Source: Paraneptunicella aestuarii (GTDB taxonomy: Bacteria; Pseudomonadota; Gammaproteobacteria; Enterobacterales; Alteromonadaceae). Taken from it: a stretch of DNA of 64,000 nt. The stretch's first letter is position 1, and each line of letters begins with the position of its first letter. The stretch is taken from positions 3,038,001 to 3,102,000 of the forward strand of contig NZ_CP074570.1 in NCBI RefSeq assembly GCF_019900845.1, given 5' to 3'. The translations under genes and the position numbers were made by a program. This document shows positions 39,001-49,500 of this stretch, piece by piece. Below the pieces are notes generated by a model that was not told the DNA's origin, did no database searches, and worked only from the letters and a program-made list of their open reading frames with translations.

Positions 39001-39452
39001 GTCACTTGTTGTACCACTAAAGCGAAGTTTTCGCTATGCAACAGCTTGGGTGTGGCAATGCCCGACTGATTGTTGATAACAGTGCGCAATACCTGATGTC
39101 GCTGCAGCAAATGTTGCAAACTCGCCTGCAAACTGCTGGCATCAAGCAAACTGTCACTTTTCAGGATCAGAGGAATATTGTAGATAGCACTTTGCTGGTC
39201 GTATTGCTGTTGAAACCACATTCGTTGTTGAGTGTAAGACAGCACTAACTCAGGATGAGGTTTAATTCGCTGCGATTCCTGCCCACTTCCCGCACTCAGC
39301 AATTCAATCATGGCTTGCTTGTGCTCTTTCAATAAGGATTTGATGGAATCAGGAATAACGCCGCTTTGTGTCGTTACCCGCAAATTTCCTGCTTCAACTT
39401 GAATGTTTATGCCGCTTTCTTTGCACAGCTTGTAAATTTCAACAATATTCAT
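29358..39452 (-). CDS. NRPS C, main part: modules 8, 9 and start of 10, with epimerase (frameshifted)
   Basis: Approximate residues: TubC-type docking 1-50; C8 69-508 with the variant motif HHIAADAWS; A8 538-1034, code DAWTIAAVCK (Phe); T8 near 1085 with GGDS, as usual before epimerases; E8 1141-1588 with HHLIVDGVSW and EGHGRE; C9 1618-2050 with SHTILDGWS, DCL-like; A9 2075-2568, code DASHVGSITK; T9 near 2615; C10 2688-3125 with HHIVCDG; A10 from 3143, cut at about residue 3333 by an extra base, after which 43 frameshifted residues lead to a stop at 29358. As sequenced the protein would lack A10 core and T10, breaking the assembly line. The start ATG 39452 is preceded by GGAAG. Confidence 0.93.
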   Translation of the reverse strand: MNIVEIYKLCKESGINIQVEAGNLRVTTQSGVIPDSIKSLLKEHKQAMIELLSAGSGQESQRIKPHPELVLSYTQQRMWFQQQYDQQSAIYNIPLILKSDSLLDASSLQASLQHLLQRHQVLRTVINNQSGIATPKLLHSENFALVVQQVTDSSNSDAIFAELAHQQTSVAFDLSKDFMLRGTLVQVAEQYSVLFLTLHHIAADAWSLDILLHELNQVYSSITAQQEPALKEVALQYSDYAAWQQTLLNDSGMTNQLSYWKDRLANIPDTHRFPTDKKRPANPSFKGERLRFHLDTVTSQQLQSLAMEKGATTFSLVQAAFATLIAKYSGLSTDSEVMTDVVIGTPVANRHLPEVDKMVGFFANTIPLRTQIDLETRFSDLLGQVQHNTLNDLSNQNVPLEMLIDELNLTRKTSHNPLFQMMLVFESASENNNTAQSDSNSSLFSRYSVDRAETGSKFDLTLIARQSEKGLAFAWEFAHDLFERETIQRLADNFLRLLQSVAECPESKLSDLDCVSDSEKQFLIETGVGDAVAQDESATIHGRFEQQAAKQPNAVALVYGDESLTYAQLNEKANSVAQALMEKGIVPGDMIGICMGQSLDFPVAVLGVLKSGAAYLPMDKEYPAARIKHIVSDSKAKLWLSNTAETAGKVLGEHGVETLLISEILQVNSAISPSAISRPTMSSQDLAYMIYTSGSTGLPKGTMLEHVGAVNLSQVQQQQFAINDAASVEKAALQSKVLQFASISFDAATWEILMSLCNGAQLIIPNAEQKQDPAKMAALVQRHAITHATLPPAYLSLFETEQLASLTHLIVAGEAISRSEAEKWCVGRHFFNAYGPTETTVCATIGEYQGGVVHMGRSIANHKALVLDAAGKLAPIGAIGELYLGGIGLARGYHNNEALTQERFVALSVGVDKPQRFYRSGDLVRWLPSGVLEYIGRTDNQVQVRGFRVELGEIEAAIAQHPEVQAGFVQVSEKENGSQLTAYFTVSEGALNQSGDSLRKGIKQLLEQTLPYYMIPSAYVPLSHFPLTTHGKIDVEALPQAGEADTVKSTYVAPTTDAQRLVCSVLQDLLHLEQVGIKDSFFGLGGDSILSIQAVARINAFGYHLTSKQFFEAQSVENIAQILAESSATGVEYSQAESVGEMQLLPIQQRFFLLQNQDNDRYLQSALLHVPEAVNEAFLRAFVDALYQRHDMLRVRFTDLESVQPKAHFAPLIDVDLSKILDIVDISRETSELRQSAILAASEQAKSSINIAQGCLFKMVYMKAEKAQDSRLLLIFHHLIVDGVSWRIVLDDLALAYQQHIAGGDVHLGNKATTYQQWSKQYHSWLQSEDAVADVAYWQDKAALNRNPAMVQALLSKGKSQSDLGSNTLADSHIVKAQLDTQLTQSLLKDCHQAYRTQINDLLLSALVNALAKWRPELSGKSVSVFLEGHGREDDKFEHTDLSQCMGWFTSLYPVIFSAEKNPDELILGVKELTRQIPSRGLGYLGTSLQSSAQQMGVLFNYLGQFDQQLGKTQLFARANEDTGFDVARSRLRESLLGFNGQISNGQLQFNIDFSRELFAVADIEQLARTFETALTALIEHCRTQKESRVSPSDFPLCHVSQIELEMWQDEYGEIDDLYPASGNQMGMYYHAQLDAQSSYATQNLLHFNRDFNPQTFKQAWQILVQRHAVLRTVFVALDKEQSLQLVQRHVELNWIEKDIASLSQFEQDDAIQDYLESDNAIPIDYQKAPLSRFALFNRGEQGFSFIWTCSHTILDGWSLGVVYDELLTLYRALLSGVAPESVGLPNVASYKQYIAWTLEQSNQASTEFWQQELENAELSNAIGIEASNNEVAHQGKQVLKHTLPSGQYQALRSFAAQQNMTMSTLVQAAWGYLLCSYRDTDHIITGVTLSGRPADLPGVESTVGMMINTVPACIRVSPEWAIRDWLQSLQNTQSQRERFGFVPLAEIVQHKNLDEGEQLFNTVLGFHNQPIEDAAELMRESDMRGGVAHEETHYPLVLGVAPHQDLVFTLTYDSNLFSSAAMDRLVSHLTQVLSGLIAPENKTLADIHLLSDAEITALVQLSESQKLPAQTTLVPAQLSALAVSQADAQAVVMEAESLSFAELDAQSNLLARALVKFGVKAGDRVGMCLDRSVEMVVAVLGIMKSGGVYVPLDPTYPDERLSYLIQDAGISHVVTEVYLADQLPLNDQQVLLVSECIDDSDERDEEAETAVEVALAASTPAYMIYTSGSTGQPKGVLVNHGALAQRLAGLQHHYQLNGEDKGLLFASMSFDASLSQLLLPLCAGAAVVIRPDDVTEPEALMEYIQATGVSFLHVVPAYLKQLVAVSGWQDSRLRIVVSGGDVFDTGLLDSWFNGDNASEREGIALYNSYGPTEIVITSSSHRVSVKALESKGSAPIGKPLANTSYWIVDAQGQLLPQGVVGELCIGGDSLAEGYWQREAQTAERFVELRFNNTLQRVYRTGDRVKWNDAGELVFVGRQDNQVKVRGYRIELGEIEAALKACQGVTEAVVKAEDDGLWAFLSLDENRTTLTQVEEELATHLPGYLLPSGFETITEWPLTASGKIDRNKLVRGLEQDSGSRAPKNDTEIALQKIWAELLKVEEVGVTDNFFQMGGHSLLATRLASQIRRQFEVNFTLKSLFELPSIEEQAAMIVAEKGLDSEFTTASESDNASSFVPTIPVLEGNEPSPLSHAQNSLWLMEQMDSSGASYIAGTAMTISGNISREAIEQAFATIVERHQVLRTVIREYDGQPMQQVVDNPEFNVGFTDLSALDAGSQDQEILNMRREAKLSRFDLAQDVMLRVHLVKQSDTQHTLLLHMHHIVCDGWSIGLLMQEFNILYQAYSEQAEAKLPDLPVQYRDYASWQKAQLSGEKLDELAEYWTQRLADIPSVHQLPMDFDRPDIPSYRGEVYRQQLSGDVKTAFSQLSRNNQTTFFMAMHAAFSAWLARYSGSDDIVLGSAIANREQSEVANLIGFFSNVLVLRSQIDNNESFASLLSKVKTNDIADFDHQQMPFELLVEKLNPERTPQYNPLFQIVLNVDNNDGEDLQVSGSEVKGGGQLSYESNFDLTLYAVEQESGIKLVWRYASDLFTETTIARMSNSFSALLQAAIANPDTLLKDLPLVSDAESQALSVLAMGEVLPAQTTLVPAQLSALAVSQADAQAVVMEAESLSFAELDAQSNLLARALVKFGVKAGDRVGMCLDRSVEMVVAVLGIMKSGGVYVPLDPTYPDERLSYLIQDAGISHVVTEVYLADQLPLNDQQVLLVSECIDDSDERDEEAETAVEVALAASTPAYMIYTSGSTGQPKGVLVNHGALAQRLAGLQHHYQLNGEDKGLIVCVHEFRCLIEPAAIAFMCRCGGGHPTG
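29451..29454 (-). other. Frameshift site: C4 instead of C3
   Basis: The near-identical copy of this A domain reads AATAAGCCCTTGTC (CCC at 32665-32667); here it reads AATAAGCCCCTTGTC. The single extra base changes DKGLLFAS to DKGLIVCV. Either a real mutation or a homopolymer sequencing/assembly error. Confidence 0.9.
31478..33252. repeat. Near-identical A-domain repeat, copy b (module 9)
   Basis: Matches copy a over 31738-33252. Its T-domain side (31478-31737) instead matches copy c (50567-50826), making a mosaic. Confidence 0.85.
34690..36030 (-). other. Epimerization domain, module 8
   Basis: Type E domain: HHLIVDGVSWRI, EGHGRE, GYLGTS and FNYLGQF are recognisable. It follows the Phe-coding A8 and a GGDS carrier and precedes a DCL-type C domain, so residue 8 is predicted D-Phe. 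It is the only E domain in the cluster. Confidence 0.9.
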
Positions 39453-39498
39453 CTTGCTACTTCCGTTATCTTATTGCTCGGGTATCTATTCGTTTCTT

Positions 39499-39528
39499 GA
39501 GGAGAGACTCAACTTACGTCATCTCCTC
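39499..39528 (-). other. Intergenic hairpin between methyltransferase and NRPS C genes
   Basis: GAGGAGA (39499-39505) pairs with TCTCCTC (39522-39528), 7 bp, 16-nt loop, no T run. It may modulate expression inside the operon. Confidence 0.3.
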
Positions 39529-39572
39529 CTACGCTTTTATCTCTTATTATTATTATGTTGCGAGAGCTAAAC

Positions 39573-40454
39573 TCACGGGATGTAGTCGCTACGAGTACGA
39601 GTTAATTTCAGCAAGTCTTCGTCATACTGCGAAGTCAGGTCATGGAAGAACTCTTGTTTAAAGTCGGTCAGTTTGCGCACCACCGTTAAGCTACGTTGGG
39701 TAAACTTGTGCGGTTCCAGAAAGGTCAGTAATTCCGCTGTGTGATCTTGCAACATGGGGCGGATCACGTTGAAGACCTCGTCTAAATCTTCCTGGTGATC
39801 CTTTTCACTGTTGGTGGTGTTGTGGAAAGCCATAATACCGCCGTTGCCCTTGACGTATTCGTAGGTTTCATCATAGAAACGCTTTTTGTTACCGAAATCG
39901 TTCCATGCAAAATCAATCGGAAGACGATCTTCTGGCATTAATTTCACATAGTCAGTCACGCGGCAAGCGGCATTTAATGTGAAGTATTTGTCGAGTTTTA
40001 ACTCTTTAACCAGATTCGCTAATTTCTGAACATAGAAATCATCGCCCGGTAGCACTTCGAAAGTGAATAATTGAGGCTTGTAGGGCTTCAAATAGAATGA
40101 AGGAATCGGAATGACAGGCTCCTGACCATAGATTTCCTGTGTTGTTTCATCCAACAACCAATCATCGGGTTCCATGTTTTTACGCGCCGGGTCAGACACC
40201 TTTTTATAATGTTTGATAGCTCGCTTTTTCAGGATCTGCTGATTGAGTTTGAAGTCATCCTCATTATCTTTTAATGCTTGCAGAATGTAAGGCGTAGTAT
40301 AACCACTACCAAATTCGACCACGGTTTGTGGCTTGAGCATACGAATCAGGGAATACAACATAGGAGCAACATGTTCAGTACCCGATAGATGTTGAAACGG
40401 CGTGATCTCGGAAATGACTTTATTCACAAATGCTTCTGTAAAACCTAGCTTCAT
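39573..40454 (-). CDS. SAM-dependent methyltransferase-like protein
   Basis: 293 aa with a Rossmann-type SAM site VVEFGSGYTT (about 40-49), an acidic LFTFEVLPGDD segment near 125-135, and a Methyltransf_24-like DFAWNDFGNKKRFYDE ... GGIMAFHNT run near 180-215. Family members with this plan are O- or N-methyltransferases, but the exact family is not recognised and HNT replaces the usual HD. It sits between NRPS B (114 bp) and NRPS C (120 bp) in the same direction, so it is co-transcribed and probably methylates the peptide or a precursor. AAGG about 9 nt before the ATG supports the start. The synthetases themselves carry no embedded methyltransferase domain. Confidence 0.65.
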   Translation of the reverse strand: MKLGFTEAFVNKVISEITPFQHLSGTEHVAPMLYSLIRMLKPQTVVEFGSGYTTPYILQALKDNEDDFKLNQQILKKRAIKHYKKVSDPARKNMEPDDWLLDETTQEIYGQEPVIPIPSFYLKPYKPQLFTFEVLPGDDFYVQKLANLVKELKLDKYFTLNAACRVTDYVKLMPEDRLPIDFAWNDFGNKKRFYDETYEYVKGNGGIMAFHNTTNSEKDHQEDLDEVFNVIRPMLQDHTAELLTFLEPHKFTQRSLTVVRKLTDFKQEFFHDLTSQYDEDLLKLTRTRSDYIP

Positions 40455-40568
40455 AGTGTTTTGCCTTCTTTTAAAATTCTGTGTTCTGAAACCCTAAGGT
40501 TTGCTGTTTATTATTCTTTGTTATGGTTCCCAGCCCCGAAATACAGGGCTTATCACCTACTTGTTGTA

Positions 40569-43500
40569 TTAGATAACCACTTCATCACTGGGTGCGCCTA
40601 AGGAGCTCTGCAACGCATCTTCTTGCATGGCTGCCACATCATGTTGCTGACGCGCAATATCAATCCATTCCCCCAACTGTTGAATTGTGGGATAGGTAAA
40701 GATCACCTTGATAGGAACCTGAAGTGAAAGAGACTCTGCTAACTGGGCAACTAAACGCGTCGCCAGCAAGGAATGTCCGCCTAACTGGAAGAAGTTGGCA
40801 GTCGCGCTCACCTCTTCAATTCCCAGCAAGTCCTGCCACAAACCAACCAGCATTTGCTCTGTCTCGGTTGTCGCTGCGGTGAATTCACCACGGGTAAATG
40901 CCGGTTGATATTCAGGTTGCGACAATGCCTTGCGGTCTATCTTGCCATTGGCAGTTAACGGTAAGGCGTCAAGCGTCATCACCACCGCCGGATGCATATA
41001 GCTGGGTAGCATGGCCTGAACCCGCTCTCGCCAGCGTGATTCTTCTAATTGCGAGTCTGTTAATTGCGAGCCAGTATCTTGAAGCACCACATAACCAACC
41101 AGCATGGCATCAGTTGAAGAATCGGTTGAAGAACCACTTGAATTATCAAGAGATTGACGATGAACATGCACCACGGCATCCTTCACTTCATCCAGCCCTA
41201 ACAGGCACTGCTCTATCTCACCAGTTTCAATACGATAACCGCGTATCTTCACCTGTTGGTCAATACGCCCCAAATAGCCCAGCTCGCCACTGCGTTTTTG
41301 ATGTACCCAGTCACCGGTGCGATACCAGCGCTGTGTCTCGCCCAGTACATCAGAGGTCACAAACTGCTGTTCGGTTAACTCGTCTTTGTGCCAGTAACCA
41401 CGTGCCAGACCTGCACCACCGAGCCATAGTTCACCGACACCACCAATCGGCGCCAATTCGCCTTCTGCTGCCACCACACACTGCTGAACATTGTTAAGCA
41501 ATCCGCCTAAATCAGACACTGACTGTGATGACATCTGACCGTTAACACCCATGGGTTTAATGTGCGTCCAGATAGTTGATTCAGTGGGGCCATAGCAGTT
41601 CCACACGGCTTTACCACAAGACACCAACCACTTTCCTAGCGATTCAGGCACATATTCGCCACCCACCAGAATCTTGAGCTGCTCCTGACCTTGCCAGTCG
41701 CTTTCCTGCAATAACTTCCAGGTCGCAGGCGTCGCCTGCATCACGTCGATATCCTTGCTCAGCAGCTTAATCAGCGCCTTGCCATCAACCACCTGTTCAC
41801 TGTCTGCCAACACCACGGTACCGCCCACACATAACGGCAGGAACAGCTCTAAAATGGAGATATCAAAGGACATGGCAGTCACAGCTAACCAACGCCAGTT
41901 TGCATTCGTCTCTGCTGTGTCATTGGCCGAGAGCCTGGCTTTCGCCGCAGCAATAAAGTGATTCACGGCACCATGGCTGACCATAACGCCTTTCGGACGA
42001 CCCGTAGAGCCCGATGTGTAAATCACATAGGCTAACTGTTCAGAGCTAATTCGGATATCAGGAATACGGATGTCTTGATGTGCTGTCGTTGAGCCAATTT
42101 GCTCGACAACAATACTCTTACTCAAATCATGACCCAGTAACGCAATGCAATCCCCTTCACCCACCACATACTGCGCTTCGCTGTCTTGCAGCATGTACTG
42201 TAAACGCTCAACCGGGTAGTTAGGGTCAAGCGGCATATAGGCTGCACCGGATTTCATCACCCCTAACATGGCAACCAGCATATGACTGCGCCTATGGGTA
42301 CAGACCCCAACCACAGAATCCGCTTGTACCCCTTTTGCCATTAGCTCATGAGCGACCGCATTGGCTCGCGCATTCAGTTCGGCATACGTCAGTCCGTCAT
42401 CATTGGCTTCTAATGCCACCGCATTCGGGTTGGATTCAACCTGTTGCTCAAACCATTGATGTAACCCAGCCGGATAGTCAAAGTGCTGGTTGGTGTTGTT
42501 CCAGCGTTGCATCAGAGCCTTATTGGATTCAGTCAGTAGCGGTAATCGCTTCACATCCGTTTGTGGTGCCAAAGCAATACCTTTGAGCAAGACCTCAAAT
42601 GCCTCAGCCCAACCCTTAACGCTGTCCTCATCAAACAGGTCAGTGGCATAGCGCCAATACAGGGATAAACCGCCCGCATCTTCTATAACACTCAATGTCA
42701 GCTCAAACTTGCTGACATTACGCTCAAGGGCATAATCACTAAAGTGCAAATCTTGCGATAGCTGAATTTCGGAAGACTCGTTGTTTTGCCACAACAACAT
42801 GATTTGGAATAACGGGTTGTAGCTCAGCTGACGGGTTGGATTCATATGCTCAACCAACAGCTCAAAAGGCAAATGCTGGTGCGCAAAATCCGATAACAAA
42901 TCCTGACGTGCTTTGCCAAGCAGCGCGTCAAAGCTCACGCCCGATTCAACACCCGTGCGAAGCACCAGAGTATTGGCAAACAAGCCTATCAGGTCACTGA
43001 TTTCCTGTTGCTCACGGTTGGCTATCGCTGTGCCCATGACAATATCGTCTTCGCCACTAAAGCGGCTTAACAATACTGAAAACGCGGTTTGTACTGTCAT
43101 AAACAGCGTGGCCTGATGCGCTTGTGATAGCTGCTCAAGCTGCCCTTTCACTTCGGGCGAAATACGCGAGGTGAAGACCGCGCCGCGATAACTCGGTTGC
43201 ACTGGTCGAGCTCTGTCTAATGGCAGCTGGTGTACATCCGGGATACCTGACAAACGGTTTGTCCAGTAACCCAAAGCTTCATCCAGTACCTCACCCCGTA
43301 ACCAGTCATGTTGCCAGTTAGCATAGTCTCGATACTGAATAGGCAGTGCTGTTAAATCTACAGACTCTTTGTTGGAAGCAAACGCAGCATAGAAACGATT
43401 CAATTCGTCACTGAGAATTGGCATCGACCAACCATCACAGGCGATGTGATGCAGGGTTAACACCAGAATATGACGTGCATTGCCACAATGCAGCAAAGTG

Positions 43501-46500
43501 GCTCGTAGCAACACATCCGCCGATAAATCAAAGGCTCTGGATGCCGCTAATCGCGCTTGCTCGGCAACCGCGCTGTCTAACGCCTCACCCGCTAAATGGC
43601 TTAAATCCACCTGCTCAATGGCAAAATCGAATTCATTCAGTACACATTGAACTGGCTCGCCTTCGTGCAAGCGGATCACGCTGCGTAATACCTGATGGCG
43701 CTCTATAATCGCGCTAAAAGCCTGCTCTAATGCCTGAATGTTTAGATCGCCGTCGATAGACAAACACATGGAGGCGTTATACACACTCTTATGCTCATCG
43801 ACTTCCTGTAGAAACCAGGTTCGTTTCTGTTCATAGGATAACGGCGAGCCGTTGAGATTGTCATTGTTATTGTTATTGTTATTGCTATTGTTATTTTGAG
43901 ACAAGGGCTGAATAGCCGGGCGTGCCAAAGCTAATGACGAACCTCCCCGCCGATAATCTTCAATCGTTTCCGCCAGGGCGCGTACCGAAGAACTTTCAAA
44001 CAGAGCAACCAAAGGCACTTGAACATCGCATTCCTGATTGATACGTGCGACCAGCTTCATGGCCAAAATAGAGTTACCACCCAGCTGGAAGAAGTTGTCT
44101 GCCAAGCCAATTTTCGGCAAGGACAGAACATCCATCAGAATGTTGCACAACTGTATTTGAAGCTCGGTTTTTGGCGCTTCATAGGCACTGATTTGATATA
44201 AGTCAGTGCTATGTGGCGCAGGTAAGGCTTTCAAATCAACCTTGCCGTTATCCAGTAGCGGTAAAGCATCCAGTTGAACAAAAGCAGAAGGCATCATATA
44301 GCCTGGTAATGATACGGTTAACGACGCTTTTATTTCGGTGACCAGATCATTCCAATTTAGGGCATTGTCTGCCACAACATACGCCACGAGTATCTTCTCT
44401 GCACTTCCTTCTAAATAACCGTCTGCAACCTTGGCAGCCACCGCACATTGAGAAACACCCGGCACGGCTGCTAACTTATTGTTCACTTCGTCAGTTTCAA
44501 TACGGTAACCACGCACTTTAACCTGACTGTCGCTACGCCCCAGGAATTCCATACGTCCGTCAGGCAAACGACGAACCAGATCTCCGGTTTGATACAAACG
44601 ACGCTCTTGTCCATTCTCGAAACGATGCTGGATAAATCTCTCACGAGTGAGATCCGGCTGATTTAAATATCCACGAGCCAAGCCTATACCCGACAAATAC
44701 AACTCTCCCGGTACACCTTGAGGCACCAGCTTCAAGTTGCTATCCAGAATATAGGCTTGCATGTTGTCGATAGGCAGACCAATCGCGACACCTCGACCTT
44801 GGTACTCTTCGGCAAGCGCACAAATAGTCGCTTCCGATGGCCCATAAGCATTGAATAATCGATGCTCTTGTGACCAGAAATCGGCCTGTTCTTGAGAAAT
44901 GGATTCACCACCAACAATGATGGATTTCACGCTGACCAAAAGATCCGACGATAGCAAAGCTAATACAGATGGAATGAGCATGATATGAGTGAGACCGTGA
45001 TCACTGATATAACGGCTCAATGCATCTGGCTGCTGTTTAATCTCTTTGCTCATCACATGCAATTCTGCACCACGAGATAAGGCAATAAAGATCTCACAGG
45101 TTGCAACATCGAAGCTAAGCGCGGCATATTGCATGACTTTGCTGCGTGACGTGACATCAAACAAACGGCTTTGTGACAAGGCATGATTCACCAGACCGGC
45201 ATGCTCTAACAACACACCTTTAGGTAATCCTGTAGAACCGGAAGTATAGATGGCATAAGCAAGATCTTGTTGAGAGATTTGAACCTCATTCCCCAGATTA
45301 TCCCCTGCAAAATGAGACAGCTCGCCCGCTCTTAACATGGCAACATTGACTGACTTGATAGACACGTCAGATAAGGTTTGCCCATTGAAAATGGAGCCGG
45401 CACTGTCATCGTTAACCAGCACAATCTTCGCGCCTGAATCATGCAGAATATGTTGCACTCGCGCTTGTGGGTAAGCAGGATCAACAGGTAAATACGCTGC
45501 GCCAGATTTCAGCACGGCTAACAAGGACACGACCATCTCAATGGAAGGCTGCATGCAAATGGCAATTAATGAACCTGAATTTTCTTGCCCTATTGCAGCT
45601 TCTTGCGAAACCTGCTGCATTAGTGCTCGTGCCAATTGGTTAGCTTGTGTATTCAGTTCAGCATAAGACAGCGATTCGCCCTGGAACGTCACCGCGATAT
45701 TGTCTGGAGCATGCTCTGCCCAATACTCAAACAACTGGTGCGCCAGACTTGCCGATTGCTCAAACTCATGAACCGTTTGATTCCAATCGTTAACCTGGCG
45801 CTCTATCTCCTCTGCGCTCAAAATGGGCAAAGCATGAACATTAGCCTCGGGCTGCTGTACGACTTGTGTGATCAAGCTTTCCAAAGCAGATGCCAATGTT
45901 TCAATTGTCTTGGAGGCAAATAAATCCGTCGCATAGCGCCACGCAAGTACCAAGCCCTCGTCTTCGTCTCTAACGGCTAACGTGATATCGAACTGACTTG
46001 CGGCATTGTCCTGATTTATGCTTTCAAATAAACCAGCATCTCCACCTTGATTAGTACCAAGGTTTTGCAACACCAACATAATTTGGAACAGAGGATTAAT
46101 CGCCAGATCGCGCTCAGGATTTAGGCTCTCCACTAAGACTTCAAATGGAATGTCCTGATGTTCAACATCATTCAGGAACTCGTCTTGCGCCTGTTGCAAC
46201 ACCTCAAGGAAGCTTTGCTTCCGGGTGAATTGTTGGCGCATTACCAAGGTGTTGGCAAAATAACCCATCACCTTTTCCAATTCATTGTGAGGACGGTTGG
46301 CAATAGCACTGCCCAGCACAATATCCTGCTCACCCGAATAGCGAGCTAATAGCACTCCGAATGTGGCTTTTAAACCAACAAACAGCGAGGTGTTTTGAGC
46401 TTTTAATAGCGCTTTAAAAGCCTGAGATTTATCCGCGCTCAACTGAATACGGTGAATTGCACCGACAAAACTGGGCTGTGCCGGACGTTCAAAATCTAAT

Positions 46501-49500
46501 GGCAATTGATGCACTTGAGGAAGCGCATTTAAACGCTCTTGCCAATATGAAGTCAGGCTATCCATTCTCGGGCTATCTGTTTCCGGGCTATCTGTTTCCG
46601 TATTACTCAACCACCTTCTTTGCCATGAAGCATAATCCAGATAACTCAGCTGCAATTCTTCCAGTTGAACGTCCTGCTGCTCACAATAAGCTTTGTAAAG
46701 CAGGTCTAATTCACGCAAGAAGATTTCGCTCGACCAACCATCCGTAATAATGTGATGGAAAGTAAAGAAAATCAGCGCCTGCTCTGCATGGGTTTTCAAT
46801 ACTCGAACCTGCATCAAGGAATCTGCACCAAGATCCATATGGTGATATTTCTGTTCGTCGCAGAGCGCCGTGACTTTGGCTTTTTGCTCATCGTCAGAAT
46901 AATGCGTCAAGTCAAATACAGGGACATCAATCGCAACGCTATCAGCAATCACCTGATAAAGCTCATCACCCTGCATTTCAAAATGTGTTCTTAAGCTGGC
47001 ATGACGTTGCACTAGCGCATTAATGGCTCGCTTAAATGCAGCCTCATTCAATGGCTGGGTAATGCGCAACAAGCTATTCACATGGTATGCACCGGGAACC
47101 GGACGCAATTTCTCCAGGAACCACAAGCGGGTTTGCGCATAAGAAGCCAAACCTCGACCTTGCTCAGCTAAATGGATCAACGCTGGAGGTTGAGGTAAAA
47201 GTCCAGAATCCCCGTCTGTGCTTTGTAGGTTATCCAGATTGTCAATATAGGCTGCTAGCTCACGAATGGTGGGATTTAAGAATACTTGCTTCAATTCCAC
47301 TGATGTAGAAAGTGTTTCGCGCAGACGATTTAACATGCGCGTCGCCAGCAAGGAATGTCCGCCTAACTGGAAGAAGTTGGCAGTCGCGCTCACCTCTTCA
47401 ATTCCCAGCAAGTCCTGCCACAAACCAACCAGCATTTGCTCTGTCTCGGTTGTCGCTGCGGTGAATTCACCACGGGTAAATGCCGGTTGATATTCAGGTT
47501 GCGACAATGCCTTGCGGTCTATCTTGCCATTGGCAGTTAACGGTAAGGCGTCAAGCGTCATCACCACCGCCGGATGCATATAGCTGGGTAGCATGGCCTG
47601 AACCCGCTCTCGCCAGCGTGATTCATCTAATTGCGAGCCTGTTAATTGCGAGCCAGTATCTTGAAGCACCACATAACCAACCAGCATGGCATCAGTTGAA
47701 GAATCGGTTGAAGAGCCACTTGAGTTATCAAGAGATTGACGATGAACATGCACCACGGCATCCTTCACTTCATCCAGCCCTAACAGGCACTGCTCTATCT
47801 CACCAGTTTCAATACGATAACCGCGTATCTTCACCTGTTGGTCAATACGCCCCAAATAGCCCAGCTCGCCACTGCGTTTTTGATGTACCCAGTCACCGGT
47901 GCGATACCAGCGCTGTGTCTCGCCCAGTACATCAGAGGTCACAAACTGCTGTTCGGTTAACTCGTCTTTGTGCCAGTAACCACGTGCCAGACCTGCACCA
48001 CCGAGCCATAGTTCACCAACACCACCAATGGGTGCCAATTCGCCCTTACCCAAACCACCGTCGCCTAAATCGCCAACAGGAGCCACCACACACTGCTGAA
48101 CATTGTTAAGCAATCCGCCTAAATCAGACACTGACTGTGATGACATCTGACCGTTAACACCCATGGGTTTAATGTGCGTCCAGATAGTTGATTCAGTGGG
48201 GCCATAGCAGTTCCACACGGCTTTACCACAAGACACCAACCACTTTCCTAGCGATTCAGGCACATATTCGCCACCCACCAGAATCTTGAGCTGCTCCTGA
48301 CCTTGCCAGTCGCTTTCCTGCAATAACTTCCAGGTCGCAGGCGTCGCCTGCATCACGTCGATATCCTTGCTCAGCAGCTTAATCAACGCCTTGCCATCAA
48401 CCACCTGTTCACTGTCTGCCAACACCACGGTACCGCCCACACATAACGGCAGGAACAGCTCTAAAATGGAGATATCAAAGGACATGGCAGTCACAGCTAA
48501 CCAGCGCCAGTTTGCATTCGTCTCTGCTGTGTCATTGGCCGAGAGCCTGGCTTTCGCCGCAGCAATAAAGTGATTCACGGCACCATGGCTGACCATAACG
48601 CCTTTCGGACGACCCGTAGAGCCCGATGTGTAAATCACATAGGCTAACTGTTCAGAGCTAATTCGGATATCAGGAGTACGGATATCAGGCGCATTGTCAC
48701 TTGTCGCTGACGAATCAGCCTGCCCCAATACAATACTCTTACTCAAATCATGACTCAGTAACGCAATGCAATCCGCTTCACCCACCACATACTGAGCTTC
48801 GCTGTCTTGCAGCATGTACTGTAAACGCTCAACCGGGTAGTTAGGGTCAAGCGGCATATAGGCTGCACCGGATTTCATCACCCCTAACATGGCAACCAGC
48901 ATATGACTGCGCCTATGGGTACAGACCCCAACCACAGAATCCGCTTGTACCCCTTTTGCCATTAGCTCATGAGCGACCGCATTGGCTCGCGCATTCAGTT
49001 CGGCATACGTCAGTCCGTCATCATTGGCTTCTAATGCCACCGCATTCGGGTTGGATTCAACCTGTTGCTCAAACCATTGATGTAACCCAGCCGGATAGTC
49101 AAAGTGCTGGTTGGTGTTGTTCCAGCGTTGCATCAGAGCCTTATTGGATTCAGTCAGTAGCGGTAATCGCTTCACATCCGTTTGTGGTGCCAAAGCAATA
49201 CCTTTGAGCAAGACCTCAAATGCCTCAGCCCAACCCTTAACGCTGTCCTCATCAAACAGGTCAGTGGCATAGCGCCAATACAGGGATAAACCGCCCGCAT
49301 CTTCTATAACACTCAATGTCAGCTCAAACTTGCTGACATTACGCTCAAGGGCATAATCACTAAAGTGCAAATCTTGCGATAGCTGAATTTCGGAAGACTC
49401 GTTGTTTTGCCACAACAACATGATTTGGAATAACGGGTTGTAGCTCAGCTGACGGGTTGGATTCATATGCTCAACCAACAACTCAAAAGGCAAATGCTGG

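Noticed and set aside
40500..40568. Terminator between NRPS B and the methyltransferase gene
   Set aside because: Only a 5-bp AGCCC/GGGCT stem without a T run is present, so the genes are more likely co-transcribed.
40898..41497. Long plus-strand frames opposite the NRPS genes (also 47480-48109 and many shorter ones)
   Set aside because: They are antisense shadows. The two longest resemble each other only because the modules beneath them are duplicated.
43858..43899. CRISPR-like or regulatory repeat
   Set aside because: It is an in-frame coding microsatellite for poly-Asn without spacers.
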